From Mycolicibacterium sp. MU0050 (lineage in GTDB: Bacteria; Actinomycetota; Actinomycetes; Mycobacteriales; Mycobacteriaceae), in assembly GCF_963378085.1 (NCBI RefSeq), contig NZ_OY726395.1, positions 310,001 through 374,000 on the forward strand: a DNA stretch of 64,000 bases, in the 5' to 3' direction. How positions within the stretch are numbered: position 1 is the stretch's first letter; every line of letters begins with the position of its first letter. Below, piece after piece: positions 1 to 7,426 of this stretch. The notes below the pieces were generated by a model. That model saw only the letters and a program-made list of their open reading frames with translations, made no database searches and was not told the DNA's origin. A program made the translations under genes and the position numbers.

Positions 1-1
1 C

Positions 2-118
2 GGCCTGACCGAATGGCTGCTGCTGAGTTGTCGGGCGATGCAGGAGGGGGCGCGCGAAGCGCTCGCGATCGCCGACGCGAAGGATCAGGCCGGAAAGTCC
101 GCCCCGTCGACGGACTGA
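2..118 (+). CDS. C-terminal fragment of conserved protein (Rv3662c-like by position)
   Basis: Open frame entering from the left edge and ending at TGA 116-118; 38 residues are visible (starts GLTEWLLLSCRAM, ends KSAPSTD). No domain can be identified from so short a tail. It is called coding because the frame has an amphipathic helix-like composition and lies where the M. tuberculosis Rv3662c homologue should end, next to the Ms1 RNA region and the HAD phosphatase. A 10-bp hairpin follows its stop. Function unknown. Confidence 0.55.
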   Translation, partial: GLTEWLLLSCRAMQEGAREALAIADAKDQAGKSAPSTD

Positions 119-129
119 GCCCGAACATA

Positions 130-426
130 GTGAAGCGGGCGGCGCTCCGATGTCTCGGTTCGCCGCCCGCTAGCACGGAACTCGGTTACCAAGCGTGCGA
201 CGGTGGGCTGCGTGGGTTGGCCTCGGCGTACTTGCGATGCGCTGCGGTGGTGGCCCCACCCAAAGGGCTACGATCCCGTCCGCTTTTCGCAATTGCGCAG
301 GCCCGCAACACTTCTGCCATTATCGCGGCTGTGGCTCCGCGTGGGTGCCGGGTACCGTGCTGGGTCGCCCGGTTCGGGAGAGCGACTCTTCTCTTCCGAG
401 TCGATCTTGGCCTGGCGGGCTTCCGT
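130..426 (-). ncRNA. Ms1 / MTS2823-like 6S-type small RNA (candidate)
   Basis: The roughly 430-bp gap between the HAD gene and the Rv3662c-like gene has no credible ORF. In M. tuberculosis the abundant ~300-nt RNA MTS2823 (Ms1 in M. smegmatis, which binds core RNA polymerase) lies in this same gap and on the same strand as the HAD gene. Here a minus-strand promoter (-35 TTGCTG at 456-461, 17-bp spacer, -10 TACAAA at 433-438) would start a transcript near 426. The 10-bp hairpin at 135-170 would end it, giving about 297 nt. The call rests on synteny, promoter, length and hairpin; the sequence was not aligned to Ms1. Confidence 0.65.
135..170. terminator. Hairpin between Rv3662c-like gene and Ms1-like RNA
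   Basis: Perfect 10-bp inverted repeat, GCGGGCGGCG (135-144) with CGCCGCCCGC (161-170), 16-nt loop. Neither side has a long T tract, so it is a GC-rich mycobacterial-type terminator at best. It lies where the upstream plus-strand gene and the minus-strand RNA would both end. Confidence 0.6.
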
Positions 427-432
427 GCCTCC

Positions 433-461
433 TTTGTACTACGTGATCTTGGTCACAGCAA
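433..461 (-). promoter_or_regulatory. Ms1-like RNA promoter with CRP-like palindrome in the spacer
   Basis: On the minus strand, TTGCTG and TACAAA are separated by 17 bp. The spacer holds TGTGACCAAGATCACG (plus 442-457), a GTGA-N6-TCAC dyad that matches the CRP consensus closely. A protein bound there would sit between -35 and -10 and block transcription. The role is inferred from sequence only. Confidence 0.45.
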
Positions 462-545
462 GTATTCACCCCGCACGCGAGTTCAGATCGTTATCGCGGG
501 GGCCGGCGACCCGCGCCGACGCGGGGCCCGAAATGCCGAAATCGG

Positions 546-1406
546 TTACCGCAGGACAAATCTGCGTAGCAGCGAGAACGTCAGCGCGCCGGCGCTGAGT
601 GCCGTGATGCCGACGGCGGCCGTCGTCGCGATGGCGGCTCCCGACGGCGCCGAGAAGCGGTCCCGCAACGACACCGGCTTGGAAAAGGTCAACACGGGCC
701 AGCCGCGGCCGGCCGCCTCCTTGCGGAGGTTTCGGTCGGGGTTGACGACGGCGGGATGTCCGACCAGTTCCAGCATCGGCAGGTCGGTCACCGAGTCGGA
801 GTACGCGTAGCAGTGCTCCAGCGGGTAACCCTCGCGGGCCGCCAGTTCCCGGATGGCCTCGGCCTTGCCCTCGCCGTAGCAGTAGAAGGCGATCTCCCCG
901 GTGTACTTGCCGTCTTCGACCACCATCCGGGTCGCCATGGCGTGGGTCGCGCCGAGCGCGCGGGCGATGGGCGCGACGACCTCCTCGCCCGATGCGGAGA
1001 CTATGACCACGTCACGGCCGCACAACTTGTGGTCGGCGATGAGGTTCGCGGCTTCGGCGAACACCAGTGGGGTCACGATCTCGTGCAGGGTTTCCTCGAC
1101 CGCGGACTTGACCTGCTCGACATCCCAACCGGTGCACATGCTCGTCACGTAGGAGCGCATCCGGTCCATCTGGTCGTGGTCGGCGCCCGACATCAGGAAG
1201 ACGAATTGCGCGTAGCTGGACTTCAGGACACTGCGCCGATTCAGTAGCCCCTGCGCGAAGAACGGTTTGCTGAACGCGAGCGTGCTCGATTTCGCGATCA
1301 CGGTCTTGTCGAGGTCGAAGAAGGCGGCGGTGCGCGGCGGATCGTCGGCCACCGCTTCGTTTCGACGTTGTTCGGGTGCGGCGTCATCCGGAACGGGTGC
1401 GGTCAC
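546..1406 (-). CDS. HAD-superfamily phosphatase, SerB/CicA-like (Rv3661-like)
   Basis: 286 residues from GTG 1406 (start of VTAPVPDD), matching the ~287-residue mycobacterial homologue; the frame stays open upstream to 1508 but that part looks non-coding. HAD motif I is FFDLDKTVI near residues 29-37, with the two catalytic aspartates. Motif II is VIVSAS, and a motif III/IV region follows (GEGKAEAI, then AYSDSVTDLPML) as in phosphoserine-phosphatase-like type IB enzymes. The C-terminus has one hydrophobic segment ending in a basic tail (FSLLRRFVLR), suggesting membrane association. The substrate is not known; closeness to ssd and the pilus genes has led others to link the family to cell envelope or division, which the sequence does not prove. 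Confidence 0.85.
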   Translation of the reverse strand: MTAPVPDDAAPEQRRNEAVADDPPRTAAFFDLDKTVIAKSSTLAFSKPFFAQGLLNRRSVLKSSYAQFVFLMSGADHDQMDRMRSYVTSMCTGWDVEQVKSAVEETLHEIVTPLVFAEAANLIADHKLCGRDVVIVSASGEEVVAPIARALGATHAMATRMVVEDGKYTGEIAFYCYGEGKAEAIRELAAREGYPLEHCYAYSDSVTDLPMLELVGHPAVVNPDRNLRKEAAGRGWPVLTFSKPVSLRDRFSAPSGAAIATTAAVGITALSAGALTFSLLRRFVLR

Positions 1407-1526
1407 CCCGCCAGAATAGGTCCGCGCGTGACATCCACCCGACGGGTGTTCAAAATGGCAGTTCAGGACAGGTGTCGCAGACTGCAACTTGAGCTGGCGG
1501 AACGGCATAGCTCTTCCGTGTCAGAC

Positions 1527-1557
1527 TTGCGCGGCTCACAGCGAGCGTGTGTATAGT
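1527..1557 (+). promoter_or_regulatory. Promoter of the 6C sRNA
   Basis: -10 TATAGT at 1552-1557 (TANNNT type), with TTGCGC at 1527-1532 as a possible -35 at 19-bp spacing. A start 6-7 nt downstream (about 1564) lies just ahead of the first 6C hairpin. Confidence 0.6.
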
Positions 1558-1563
1558 GAGTAT

Positions 1564-1660
1564 CACTCGGCTTATGCCGGGTGTGCATCAGCCCGACCCC
1601 CCGGGGCTGATACACGACGACCCTCGCCTCCTCCCCCCCTGGCGGGGGTCGTCTTCTTTC
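1564..1660 (+). ncRNA. 6C small RNA (B11 / ncRv13660c family)
   Basis: Two consecutive hairpins with C-rich loops, the defining structure of the actinobacterial 6C RNA. Hairpin 1 pairs ATCAGCCC (1587-1594) with GGGCTGAT (1604-1611) around a loop of six C (1597-1602). Hairpin 2 pairs ACGACCCTCGCC (1617-1628) with GGCGGGGGTCGT (1641-1652), one G-U pair, around a loop of seven C (1633-1639). Hairpin 2 is followed by the pyrimidine tail CTTCTTTCTCC and so doubles as the terminator. Location between the HAD gene and ssd, on the ssd strand, matches M. tuberculosis B11. The C loops are known in that family to pair with G-rich ribosome-binding regions. Confidence 0.9.
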
Positions 1661-1956
1661 TCCAGTACGACGCTCCGGGTGCTTCGATCCCCGAAATTGA
1701 CGTTGCTGGGCGCTCGACCTCAACCGCTTGCCCGCGCCGTGTCCGCGTCGCGCGCGGGGCGTGGCATCCCGGTGCGCCAGCACGTCCCAACGCCGTGCGG
1801 TGCGGCCATCGCGGTGACGCGCACAAGTTTCCGCTACGCAGGAAAATTCTTCGCTGCATAAGAAAATCTGGCGCCTCGATGCACAGTTGCGGGCTCGTCC
1901 ACAGTTGCGCCCGTAGGTGCTGGCGGCGCGACTCGGGCCCGGCGCAGGGTGAACCC

Positions 1957-3048
1957 GTGACCGAACATCGTGCCGTGTTGGCGCTGCTCTCCGAACCGTC
2001 GCTGCGAGACGAGGTGGATCGAGTGGCCGCGGCCGCCGGGACCGAGGTGGTCCGGTTGTCGTCACCGTCGACGCTCGGTCGCACCGCCTGGAACTCCGCG
2101 ACGGTGGTGGTGATCGACGAGGAGCAGGCCCGGCCGTGCGCGACGCTCGGCCTGCCGCGGCGCCCGGCGGTGTTCGTCGTGGCCACCGAGGCGCCGGCCG
2201 CGGACACCTTCCATGCGGCGATGACGCTGGGCGCCGAGGCGGTGCTGGTCCTGCCCGAGCAGGCCGGCGAGCTGGTGCGCCTGGTGGCCGACGCCGTCGA
2301 GGCGGTGCGGGACGACGCCCGGCGCGGCGAGGTCGTCGCGGTGACCGGCGGCCGCGGCGGTGCCGGTGCCTCGATCTTCGCCGCCGCGCTGGCGCTGGGC
2401 GCGGTCGACTCCGCGCTCATCGACCTGGATCCGCTCGGCGGCGGAATCGATCTGCTGCTCGGGGTCGAGGCGGCGACCGGGCTGCGCTGGCCGGACATCG
2501 TGGTCAAAGGTGGGCGCCTCAATTGGGTGGAGGTCCGGCAGGTGCTGCCCACCCACGGCGGCGTCGCGGTGTTGTCCGCGGGTCGCCAGGGTGGCGAAAT
2601 CGGCTGTGGTGCCGTTGAAGCCGTCATCGAGTCGGCCCGGCACGGTGGCGTACTGGTGGTGTGCGACGTGCCGCGCCGACTGACCGATGCCGCGGTGGCC
2701 GCCTTGGAACTGGCCGACCTCGCGGCGCTGGTCTGCCCCAGCGACGTGCGCTCGTGCGCTGCGGCCGCGGCCCTCGGGCCCGCGCTGCTCGCGGTGAACC
2801 CGAATGTCGGACTGGTGGTCCGCGGCCCCGCCCCGGGCGGGCTGCGCGCCACCGACGTCGCCGCGACGGTGGGGCTGCCACTGCTGGCGGCGATGCGGCC
2901 GGAACCGATGATCGACCAGCGCCTCGAACGCGGTGGTCTACGCCTGCGTGCCCGCTCGCCGCTGGCGGGTGCGGCCACCGCGGTGCTGAACACCCTCGGC
3001 CGCCGGCCGGACCGCGGTGCCGGACGGCGGGCGGGGGCCGTGGCGTGA
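1957..3048 (+). CDS. ssd: Septum-site-determining protein Ssd, MinD/CpaE-like
   Basis: 363 residues from GTG 1957. The N-terminal ~110 residues resemble a degenerate receiver/CpaE N-domain. The C-terminal part is a MinD/ParA-like ATPase fold with a deviant Walker A (GGRGGAGAS near residues 131-139) and a switch-like LIDLDPLGGG segment. In mycobacteria Ssd influences septation, while CpaE-type proteins position Flp pilus machinery. Its stop overlaps the start of the TadA ATPase by 4 bp (GTGA), so it is the first gene of the tad operon. The upstream ~290 bp after the 6C RNA has no other gene. Confidence 0.85.
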   Translation: MTEHRAVLALLSEPSLRDEVDRVAAAAGTEVVRLSSPSTLGRTAWNSATVVVIDEEQARPCATLGLPRRPAVFVVATEAPAADTFHAAMTLGAEAVLVLPEQAGELVRLVADAVEAVRDDARRGEVVAVTGGRGGAGASIFAAALALGAVDSALIDLDPLGGGIDLLLGVEAATGLRWPDIVVKGGRLNWVEVRQVLPTHGGVAVLSAGRQGGEIGCGAVEAVIESARHGGVLVVCDVPRRLTDAAVAALELADLAALVCPSDVRSCAAAAALGPALLAVNPNVGLVVRGPAPGGLRATDVAATVGLPLLAAMRPEPMIDQRLERGGLRLRARSPLAGAATAVLNTLGRRPDRGAGRRAGAVA

Positions 3049-4211
3049 GCTCGTCGCTGGTCGACCGGGTCCGGGAACGGCTGGCGGCCGAGTCCGGGCC
3101 GCTGCGCCCCGGTCTGGTCGCCGAGGCCATCCGCGCCGAATCCGGCGGGGTCCTCGGCGACACCGAGGTGCTCACCAACCTTCGGGTGTTGCAGACCGAG
3201 CTGACCGGCGCGGGTCCGCTGGAACCGCTACTGCGCGCACCGGACACCACCGACGTGCTGGTGGTCGCGCCCGACTCGGTGTGGTGCGATCAGGGAAACG
3301 GATTGCAGCGCAGCGCCGTTCGATTTCCGGACGAGGACGCGGTCCGGCGGCTGGCGCAGCGCTTGGCGCTCGCGGCCGGGCGCCGACTCGACGACGCGCA
3401 GCCCTGGGTCGACGCCGTGCTGCCCGGCCCCGGCGGCGGCGCGGTCGCGGTGCGCCTGCACGCGGTCCTGCCGCCGGTGGCCGCCGCCGGCACCTGCATC
3501 TCGCTGCGGGTGCTGCGCCCGGCCGCCTTGACCCTGGCCGGACTGGCCGCCATCGGGGCGGTCCCACCGCAGGCCGAACAGCTGCTGCGCGACGTCGTCG
3601 CGGCGCGGCTGGCCTACCTGGTCTCGGGCGGCACCGGGGCAGGGAAGACCACCTTGTTGGCGGCTATGCTCGGCGCCGTCGACCCGGGTGAACGCATCGT
3701 GTGCGTCGAGGACGCCGCCGAACTGCGACCCGCGCACCCGCATGTGGTGCGGCTGGTGGCCCGAGGGGCCAACGTGGAGGGTACCGGCGAGATCACGCTG
3801 CGCCAGCTGGTTCGCCAGGCGCTGCGGATGCGCCCGGATCGCATCGTGGTGGGGGAGGTGCGCGGAGTCGAGGTGGTCGACCTGCTGGCGGCCTTGAACA
3901 CCGGCCACGACGGGGGTGCGGGCACCGTCCACGCCAACAGCACCTCCGAAGTGCCGGCCCGGCTGGAGGCTCTGGCGGCCACGGGAGGGCTGGACCGGGC
4001 CGCGCTGCACAGCCAACTCGCCGCGGCGGTGCAGGTGCTGCTGCACGTCGACCGGGTCGGCGGGCGGCGCCGGCTCGCCGAAATCGCGCTGCTGCGCCGC
4101 GCGGGTGCCTCCGCGCTCTGTGAACCGGTCACCGTATGGCACGCCGACCGTGAATGGGGCGGCGGCCGAACACAATTCCGAGAACTCCTGGCCGGCAGGT
4201 GTGTCCCGTGA
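3045..4211 (+). CDS. TadA/CpaF-type secretion ATPase (Rv3659c-like)
   Basis: 388 residues from GTG 3045, overlapping the ssd stop by 4 bp. This is a type II/IV secretion (VirB11/TadA) ATPase. Walker A GGTGAGKTT is near residues 196-204, an Asp box follows (CVEDAAELR), and the Walker B-like segment RIVVGEVRG is near 266-274. The His box GHDGGAGTVHANS lies downstream. It would power assembly of Flp-type pili together with the TadB/TadC membrane proteins encoded immediately downstream with 4-bp overlaps. Confidence 0.9.
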   Translation: MSSSLVDRVRERLAAESGPLRPGLVAEAIRAESGGVLGDTEVLTNLRVLQTELTGAGPLEPLLRAPDTTDVLVVAPDSVWCDQGNGLQRSAVRFPDEDAVRRLAQRLALAAGRRLDDAQPWVDAVLPGPGGGAVAVRLHAVLPPVAAAGTCISLRVLRPAALTLAGLAAIGAVPPQAEQLLRDVVAARLAYLVSGGTGAGKTTLLAAMLGAVDPGERIVCVEDAAELRPAHPHVVRLVARGANVEGTGEITLRQLVRQALRMRPDRIVVGEVRGVEVVDLLAALNTGHDGGAGTVHANSTSEVPARLEALAATGGLDRAALHSQLAAAVQVLLHVDRVGGRRRLAEIALLRRAGASALCEPVTVWHADREWGGGRTQFRELLAGRCVP

Positions 4212-4999
4212 CCGCAGTCGCCGCGGCGGCGCTGAGCCTGGCCGCAGCGCTGCTGATGGCGCCGAACACGCCGCGGCGCCGATTGTCCGCTGCCCCGGCC
4301 TCCCTCCGCGTGCCCCGGCTCGTCAAGGGCGCGGCGCTCACCGCGCCGACGCTGCTCGGGTGGGCGTTGGCCGGACCGTTCGTCGCGCTGGCGGCCACGG
4401 TGCTCGGCGCGACGTTGGTTGCTCGTCGTCGGCGGCGCGCCGCCCGGCAGCGCGGCCTGCGGGAGCGTGCGGCGATGGCCCAGGCGCTGGAGATGCTGAC
4501 CGCCGAACTGCGGGTCGGAAACCACCCGATCCGGGGTTTCGCGGCGGTGGGCGGCGAGGTTTCCGGGCAGGTCGGGGAGGGGTTCCGGCGGGTCGCGGCG
4601 CGCGGGCGGCTGGGGGCCGACGTCGCGGCGGGCCTACGTTCTGCCGCAGCGTATTCCGGGCAGCCGGCGGACTGGGATCGCCTGGCGGTGTTCTGGCAGC
4701 TGGCCACCGACCATGGCCTCGCGGTGGCCGCGTTGATGCGCGCCGCGCAGCGCGACATCGTCGAGCGGCAACGCTTCCACGCCCGGGTCGACGCCGGCAT
4801 GGCCGGCGCCCGGGCCACCACCGCGATCCTCGCGGCGCTTCCGGCCGTCGGGATTCTGCTCGGCCAGGCCATGGGTGCCCGGCCCCTGGCGTTTCTCGCC
4901 GGCGACGGGTTCGGCGGCGTGGTGCTGATGGTCGGCGTCGCGCTGGTCTGCGTCGGGCTGGTGTGGGCCGACCGCATCACCGGACGGGCCACCGCATGA
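4208..4999 (+). CDS. TadB-like type II secretion F-domain membrane protein (Rv3658c-like)
   Basis: 263 residues from GTG 4208 (GTGA overlap with the ATPase gene). Two hydrophobic segments lie near the N-terminus (about residues 1-18 and 47-70) and two near the C-terminus (about 205-225 and 235-257), flanking a soluble core with the conserved AQALEMLTAELRVG stretch typical of T2SSF platform proteins. It is predicted to form the inner-membrane pilus assembly platform with the next gene product. Confidence 0.8.
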   Translation: MTAVAAAALSLAAALLMAPNTPRRRLSAAPASLRVPRLVKGAALTAPTLLGWALAGPFVALAATVLGATLVARRRRRAARQRGLRERAAMAQALEMLTAELRVGNHPIRGFAAVGGEVSGQVGEGFRRVAARGRLGADVAAGLRSAAAYSGQPADWDRLAVFWQLATDHGLAVAALMRAAQRDIVERQRFHARVDAGMAGARATTAILAALPAVGILLGQAMGARPLAFLAGDGFGGVVLMVGVALVCVGLVWADRITGRATA

Positions 5000-5571
5000 C
5001 GGCGGCGGTGCTGGCGTTGGCCCTGGCCCTGCTGGTGAATCCCATTGCGGCGATACGCCGCTCGCGGACTGCCGCTCCGGCGCCGCGGACGGAGACCGCC
5101 CGGCTGGCCGCGGACGACCCACTGGCCGTCGCCTCGAGCCTGGATGTGCTCGCGGTCTGTCTGAGCGCCGGGATGTCCGTATCGGCGGCGGCGCGGGCGA
5201 CCGCGGCCGCCGCGCCGCCCGAGCTCGCGCTGCCGTTGCGGCGCGCCGCGGATCTGCTTGCGCTGGGGGCGGACCCGGCGACCGCCTGGTCGACGTCGCC
5301 CGCCGAGGTCACCGACGAGCACTGCGTTGCCTTCCTGCGCTTGGCGCGGCGGTCGGCGGCCTCGGGCTCGGCGCTGGCCCACGGCGTCGCCGAGTTGGCC
5401 GAGCAGTCCCGGCAGGCCGCGACCCACCGGGCCGAAGCGGCCGCCGAGCGCGCCTCGGTGGTGATCGCCGGCCCGCTGGGGCTGTGCTTCCTGCCGGCGT
5501 TCGTGTGCCTGGGCGTCGTGCCCGTGGTGGCCGGGCTGGCCGGCGAGGTCCTGGGTTCGGGATTGCTGTGA
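4996..5571 (+). CDS. TadC-like type II secretion F-domain membrane protein (Rv3657c-like)
   Basis: 191 residues from ATG 4996 (ATGA overlap with the TadB-like gene). It has an N-terminal hydrophobic helix (about residues 3-22), a central T2SSF-like helical region (LDVLAVCLSAGMSVSAAARA), and a C-terminal hydrophobic pair (VVIAGPLGLCFLPAFVCLGVV). It is shorter than proteobacterial TadC but of the size usual for actinobacterial tad loci. It is presumed to pair with TadB in the membrane platform. Confidence 0.8.
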   Translation: MTAAVLALALALLVNPIAAIRRSRTAAPAPRTETARLAADDPLAVASSLDVLAVCLSAGMSVSAAARATAAAAPPELALPLRRAADLLALGADPATAWSTSPAEVTDEHCVAFLRLARRSAASGSALAHGVAELAEQSRQAATHRAEAAAERASVVIAGPLGLCFLPAFVCLGVVPVVAGLAGEVLGSGLL

Positions 5572-5625
5572 AAAGGCCTGTGGTGAAGGGACGTTGTGCG
5601 AAAAGACAGAGGAGAGGGAGCACAC

Positions 5626-5829
5626 ATGATGGACAAGCTGCTGCTGCGCGCGCGGGCCCGGTTGACGGTGCTGGTGTACGACGAGTCGGGGATGTCGACG
5701 GTCGAATACGCGATCGGCACCGTGGCCGCCGCGGCCTTCGGCGCGATCCTCTACAGCGTCGTGACCGGAGACTCCATCGTCGGGGCACTGACGAACATCA
5801 TCAACCGCGCCCTGAACACCGGCGCCTGA
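5626..5829 (+). CDS. Flp-type pilin precursor, DUF4244 (Rv3656c-like)
   Basis: 67 residues from ATG 5626, preceded by a GGAGAGGGAG ribosome-binding site; ATG 5629 is an alternative. The basic N-terminal leader ends in ESG, followed by MSTVEYAIG and a hydrophobic stretch. This is the Flp prepilin layout, with cleavage after Gly, Glu at mature +5 and Tyr at +6. It is the likely major pilin subunit. No prepilin peptidase (TadV) gene is seen in this window. Confidence 0.85.
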   Translation: MMDKLLLRARARLTVLVYDESGMSTVEYAIGTVAAAAFGAILYSVVTGDSIVGALTNIINRALNTGA

Positions 5830-6158
5830 GCGGCGATGCCGGCATCGGCACCGTCGAAACCGCGCTGGGGGTCGCGACGTTGGTGGCGGTGGTGGTGGTC
5901 TGCGCGGCCGGGCTCGGCGCCATCCTCACCGGCGTGCGGTGCACCGACGCCGCCCGCGAGGCGGCGCGGCTGGCCGCGCGCGGGGATCAGGTCGCCGCCG
6001 CCGAGGCGGTGCGGGCGGTCGCCCCGGCCGGGGCGCAGCTGCGGTTGCACCGCGAGGGCGGCTTCGTCGTCGCGACCGTCACCGCCGCCAGTGCGCTGCC
6101 CGGCGTGCCGATCAGCGCGCGGGCCGTGGCCGCAGTGGAGCCCACCGCGAGCGGGTGA
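5826..6158 (+). CDS. TadE-like minor pseudopilin (Rv3655c-like), probable CTG start
   Basis: 110 residues if translation starts at CTG 5826, which overlaps the TGA of the pilin gene (CTGA). No ATG, GTG or TTG exists in this frame nearby. The N-terminus GDAGIGTVETALGVATLVAV has the class III prepilin form (Gly, then Glu at +5, then a hydrophobic helix) and the TadE-like segment RCTDAAREAARLAARGD follows. The reading frame and family are clear; the start is inferred from the overlap pattern shared by the rest of the operon. Confidence 0.8.
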   Translation: MSGDAGIGTVETALGVATLVAVVVVCAAGLGAILTGVRCTDAAREAARLAARGDQVAAAEAVRAVAPAGAQLRLHREGGFVVATVTAASALPGVPISARAVAAVEPTASG

Positions 6159-6174
6159 GGCCGGCTCGGCGAGC

Positions 6175-6480
6175 GTGCTCGCCGCCGCGATGGTCGTCGC
6201 CGTGCTGACCGTGACGGTGGCGGTGGCGCAGATCGGGGCCGCGGTGCTGGCCCGGCACGGGGCGCAGGCGGCGGCCGATCTGGCCGCGCTGGCAGCGGCG
6301 GCCGCAGTGCCCGCCGGTAGCGCCGAAGCCTGTGAGCGGGCCCGGGACGTGGCCGCCGCGATGGGCGCGTCGGTCACCGCGTGCGCCGTGACCGGCTCGG
6401 ACGTGACGGTGCAGGTCAGTGTCCGCGCCGGACTGGGCGTCGGCGAGGCGCGGGCGGCGGCGCGGGCCGGGCCGGTCTGA
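6175..6480 (+). CDS. TadG/helicase-secretion-neighbourhood TadE-like protein (Rv3654c-like)
   Basis: 101 residues from GTG 6175, the only conventional start in frame. The class III-like motif GSASVLAAAMVV begins a few codons upstream of this GTG, so the real start may be upstream at a non-standard codon, as for the previous gene. The hydrophobic helix (about residues 3-25) is followed by a small Ala-rich domain with two Cys (about residues 46 and 63 from this start) that could form a disulfide outside the membrane. It is the last gene of the tad operon. Confidence 0.7.
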   Translation: MLAAAMVVAVLTVTVAVAQIGAAVLARHGAQAAADLAALAAAAAVPAGSAEACERARDVAAAMGASVTACAVTGSDVTVQVSVRAGLGVGEARAAARAGPV

Positions 6481-6528
6481 GGCCGGGCGGACCGGCTCAG
6501 CTGCGGCGAGTCCGTCCTCGCTGCGGGT

Positions 6529-7173
6529 TCAGCGGCGAGACTCGCCTTCGCTGCGCCAGTTCATCGCCCGCGCGATCACGTGCTCGCGTCCCCCACCGAC
6601 CGGTTCCAGAACCACCCGGGTGACGAACCCCACGGAGATCGGCTCCCCCCGCCAGTCGTCGAGCTGCCAGGTGGCGCAGTAGGTGGTCCCCGGTTCGGCC
6701 TCGGCGGCGCGGGCCAGCACCTGGCTTTCGCGGTCGCTCATGTTGCGGGCTGCGAGGTCGTCGGTGAAGGCCCGGTTGGCGGCCAGCCCGGAATTCGGGT
6801 CCAGGCCGCTGTTGCGCATCGACTCCGGGGTGTCGGTGGCAATGCCGGTGGTCAGATTCCATACCAGCGGCCCCGGGAGAGGTCGCTGCGGTGGTTCGGC
6901 CGTCGCGGGCCCCACCCAGACGTGCACGCCGTGCACGGTGCCGTCGGTCATCCGCACCGGCTCGGTCCGGATCACCCGGTTGCCCTTGGGGGTGATGCTG
7001 GCCAGGCTGCTGGCGGTGTTGACCGTCTCGGCCACGGCGGTCTGGATCGCCGACAGGTGCGGGCTGCGGCGCAGGAAGGCGCTGATCGGGACGAGCTTGT
7101 GGGTCTGCGGTCCGTCGGCGACCACGACGGGTTCGCCCCCCAAAGTCTCGATCAGCAGCCAGTCACGGCTCAT
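6529..7173 (-). CDS. Rv3651-like protein, short form
   Basis: 214 residues from ATG 7173 (MSRDWLLIETLG). The sequence follows the mycobacterial Rv3651-like family: RRSPHLSAIQTAVAET, HGVHVWVGP, a NLTTGIATDTPESM segment and a C-terminal GFVTRVVLEP/ARAMNWRS block. The M. tuberculosis protein is about 345 residues, so this copy lacks the C-terminal third; it ends in SEGESRR. The family has a PAS-like fold and no known enzymatic activity. It converges on the tad operon and shares its position with the M. tuberculosis gene. Confidence 0.75.
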   Translation of the reverse strand: MSRDWLLIETLGGEPVVVADGPQTHKLVPISAFLRRSPHLSAIQTAVAETVNTASSLASITPKGNRVIRTEPVRMTDGTVHGVHVWVGPATAEPPQRPLPGPLVWNLTTGIATDTPESMRNSGLDPNSGLAANRAFTDDLAARNMSDRESQVLARAAEAEPGTTYCATWQLDDWRGEPISVGFVTRVVLEPVGGGREHVIARAMNWRSEGESRR

Positions 7174-7426
7174 GGGGGCGATTGTAGTACCCGCGGTACC
7201 GGGTGTTTGCTGGCGAGTGGCGAAAGTCCTGCAAAGCAGGTACCTGCCCGGCGAAATGGTTTGCCGATGGCGTTCAATCCGGTTGCACGTCCCGGGGGCG
7301 CGGGGTATCTTGCGGCTGCCCCGGCCCTGCTGGGAAGGCGGACCCGTGACGTTGGAGCCGGACCGCTTCTTACGGCAGGGGATTGCCGCGCACGCTGGGG
7401 AGGTCGACCGTGTGAGGGGTCGGTCG

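Noticed and set aside
13..810. Plus-strand 265-codon frame
   Set aside because: Crosses the Ms1-like RNA and the 3' half of the HAD gene with unnatural composition; the real coding frame at the left edge stops at 118.
1585..1652. Terminators of the HAD gene or ssd leader
   Set aside because: The two hairpins carry C-rich loops and sit behind their own promoter, which identifies them as the 6C RNA.
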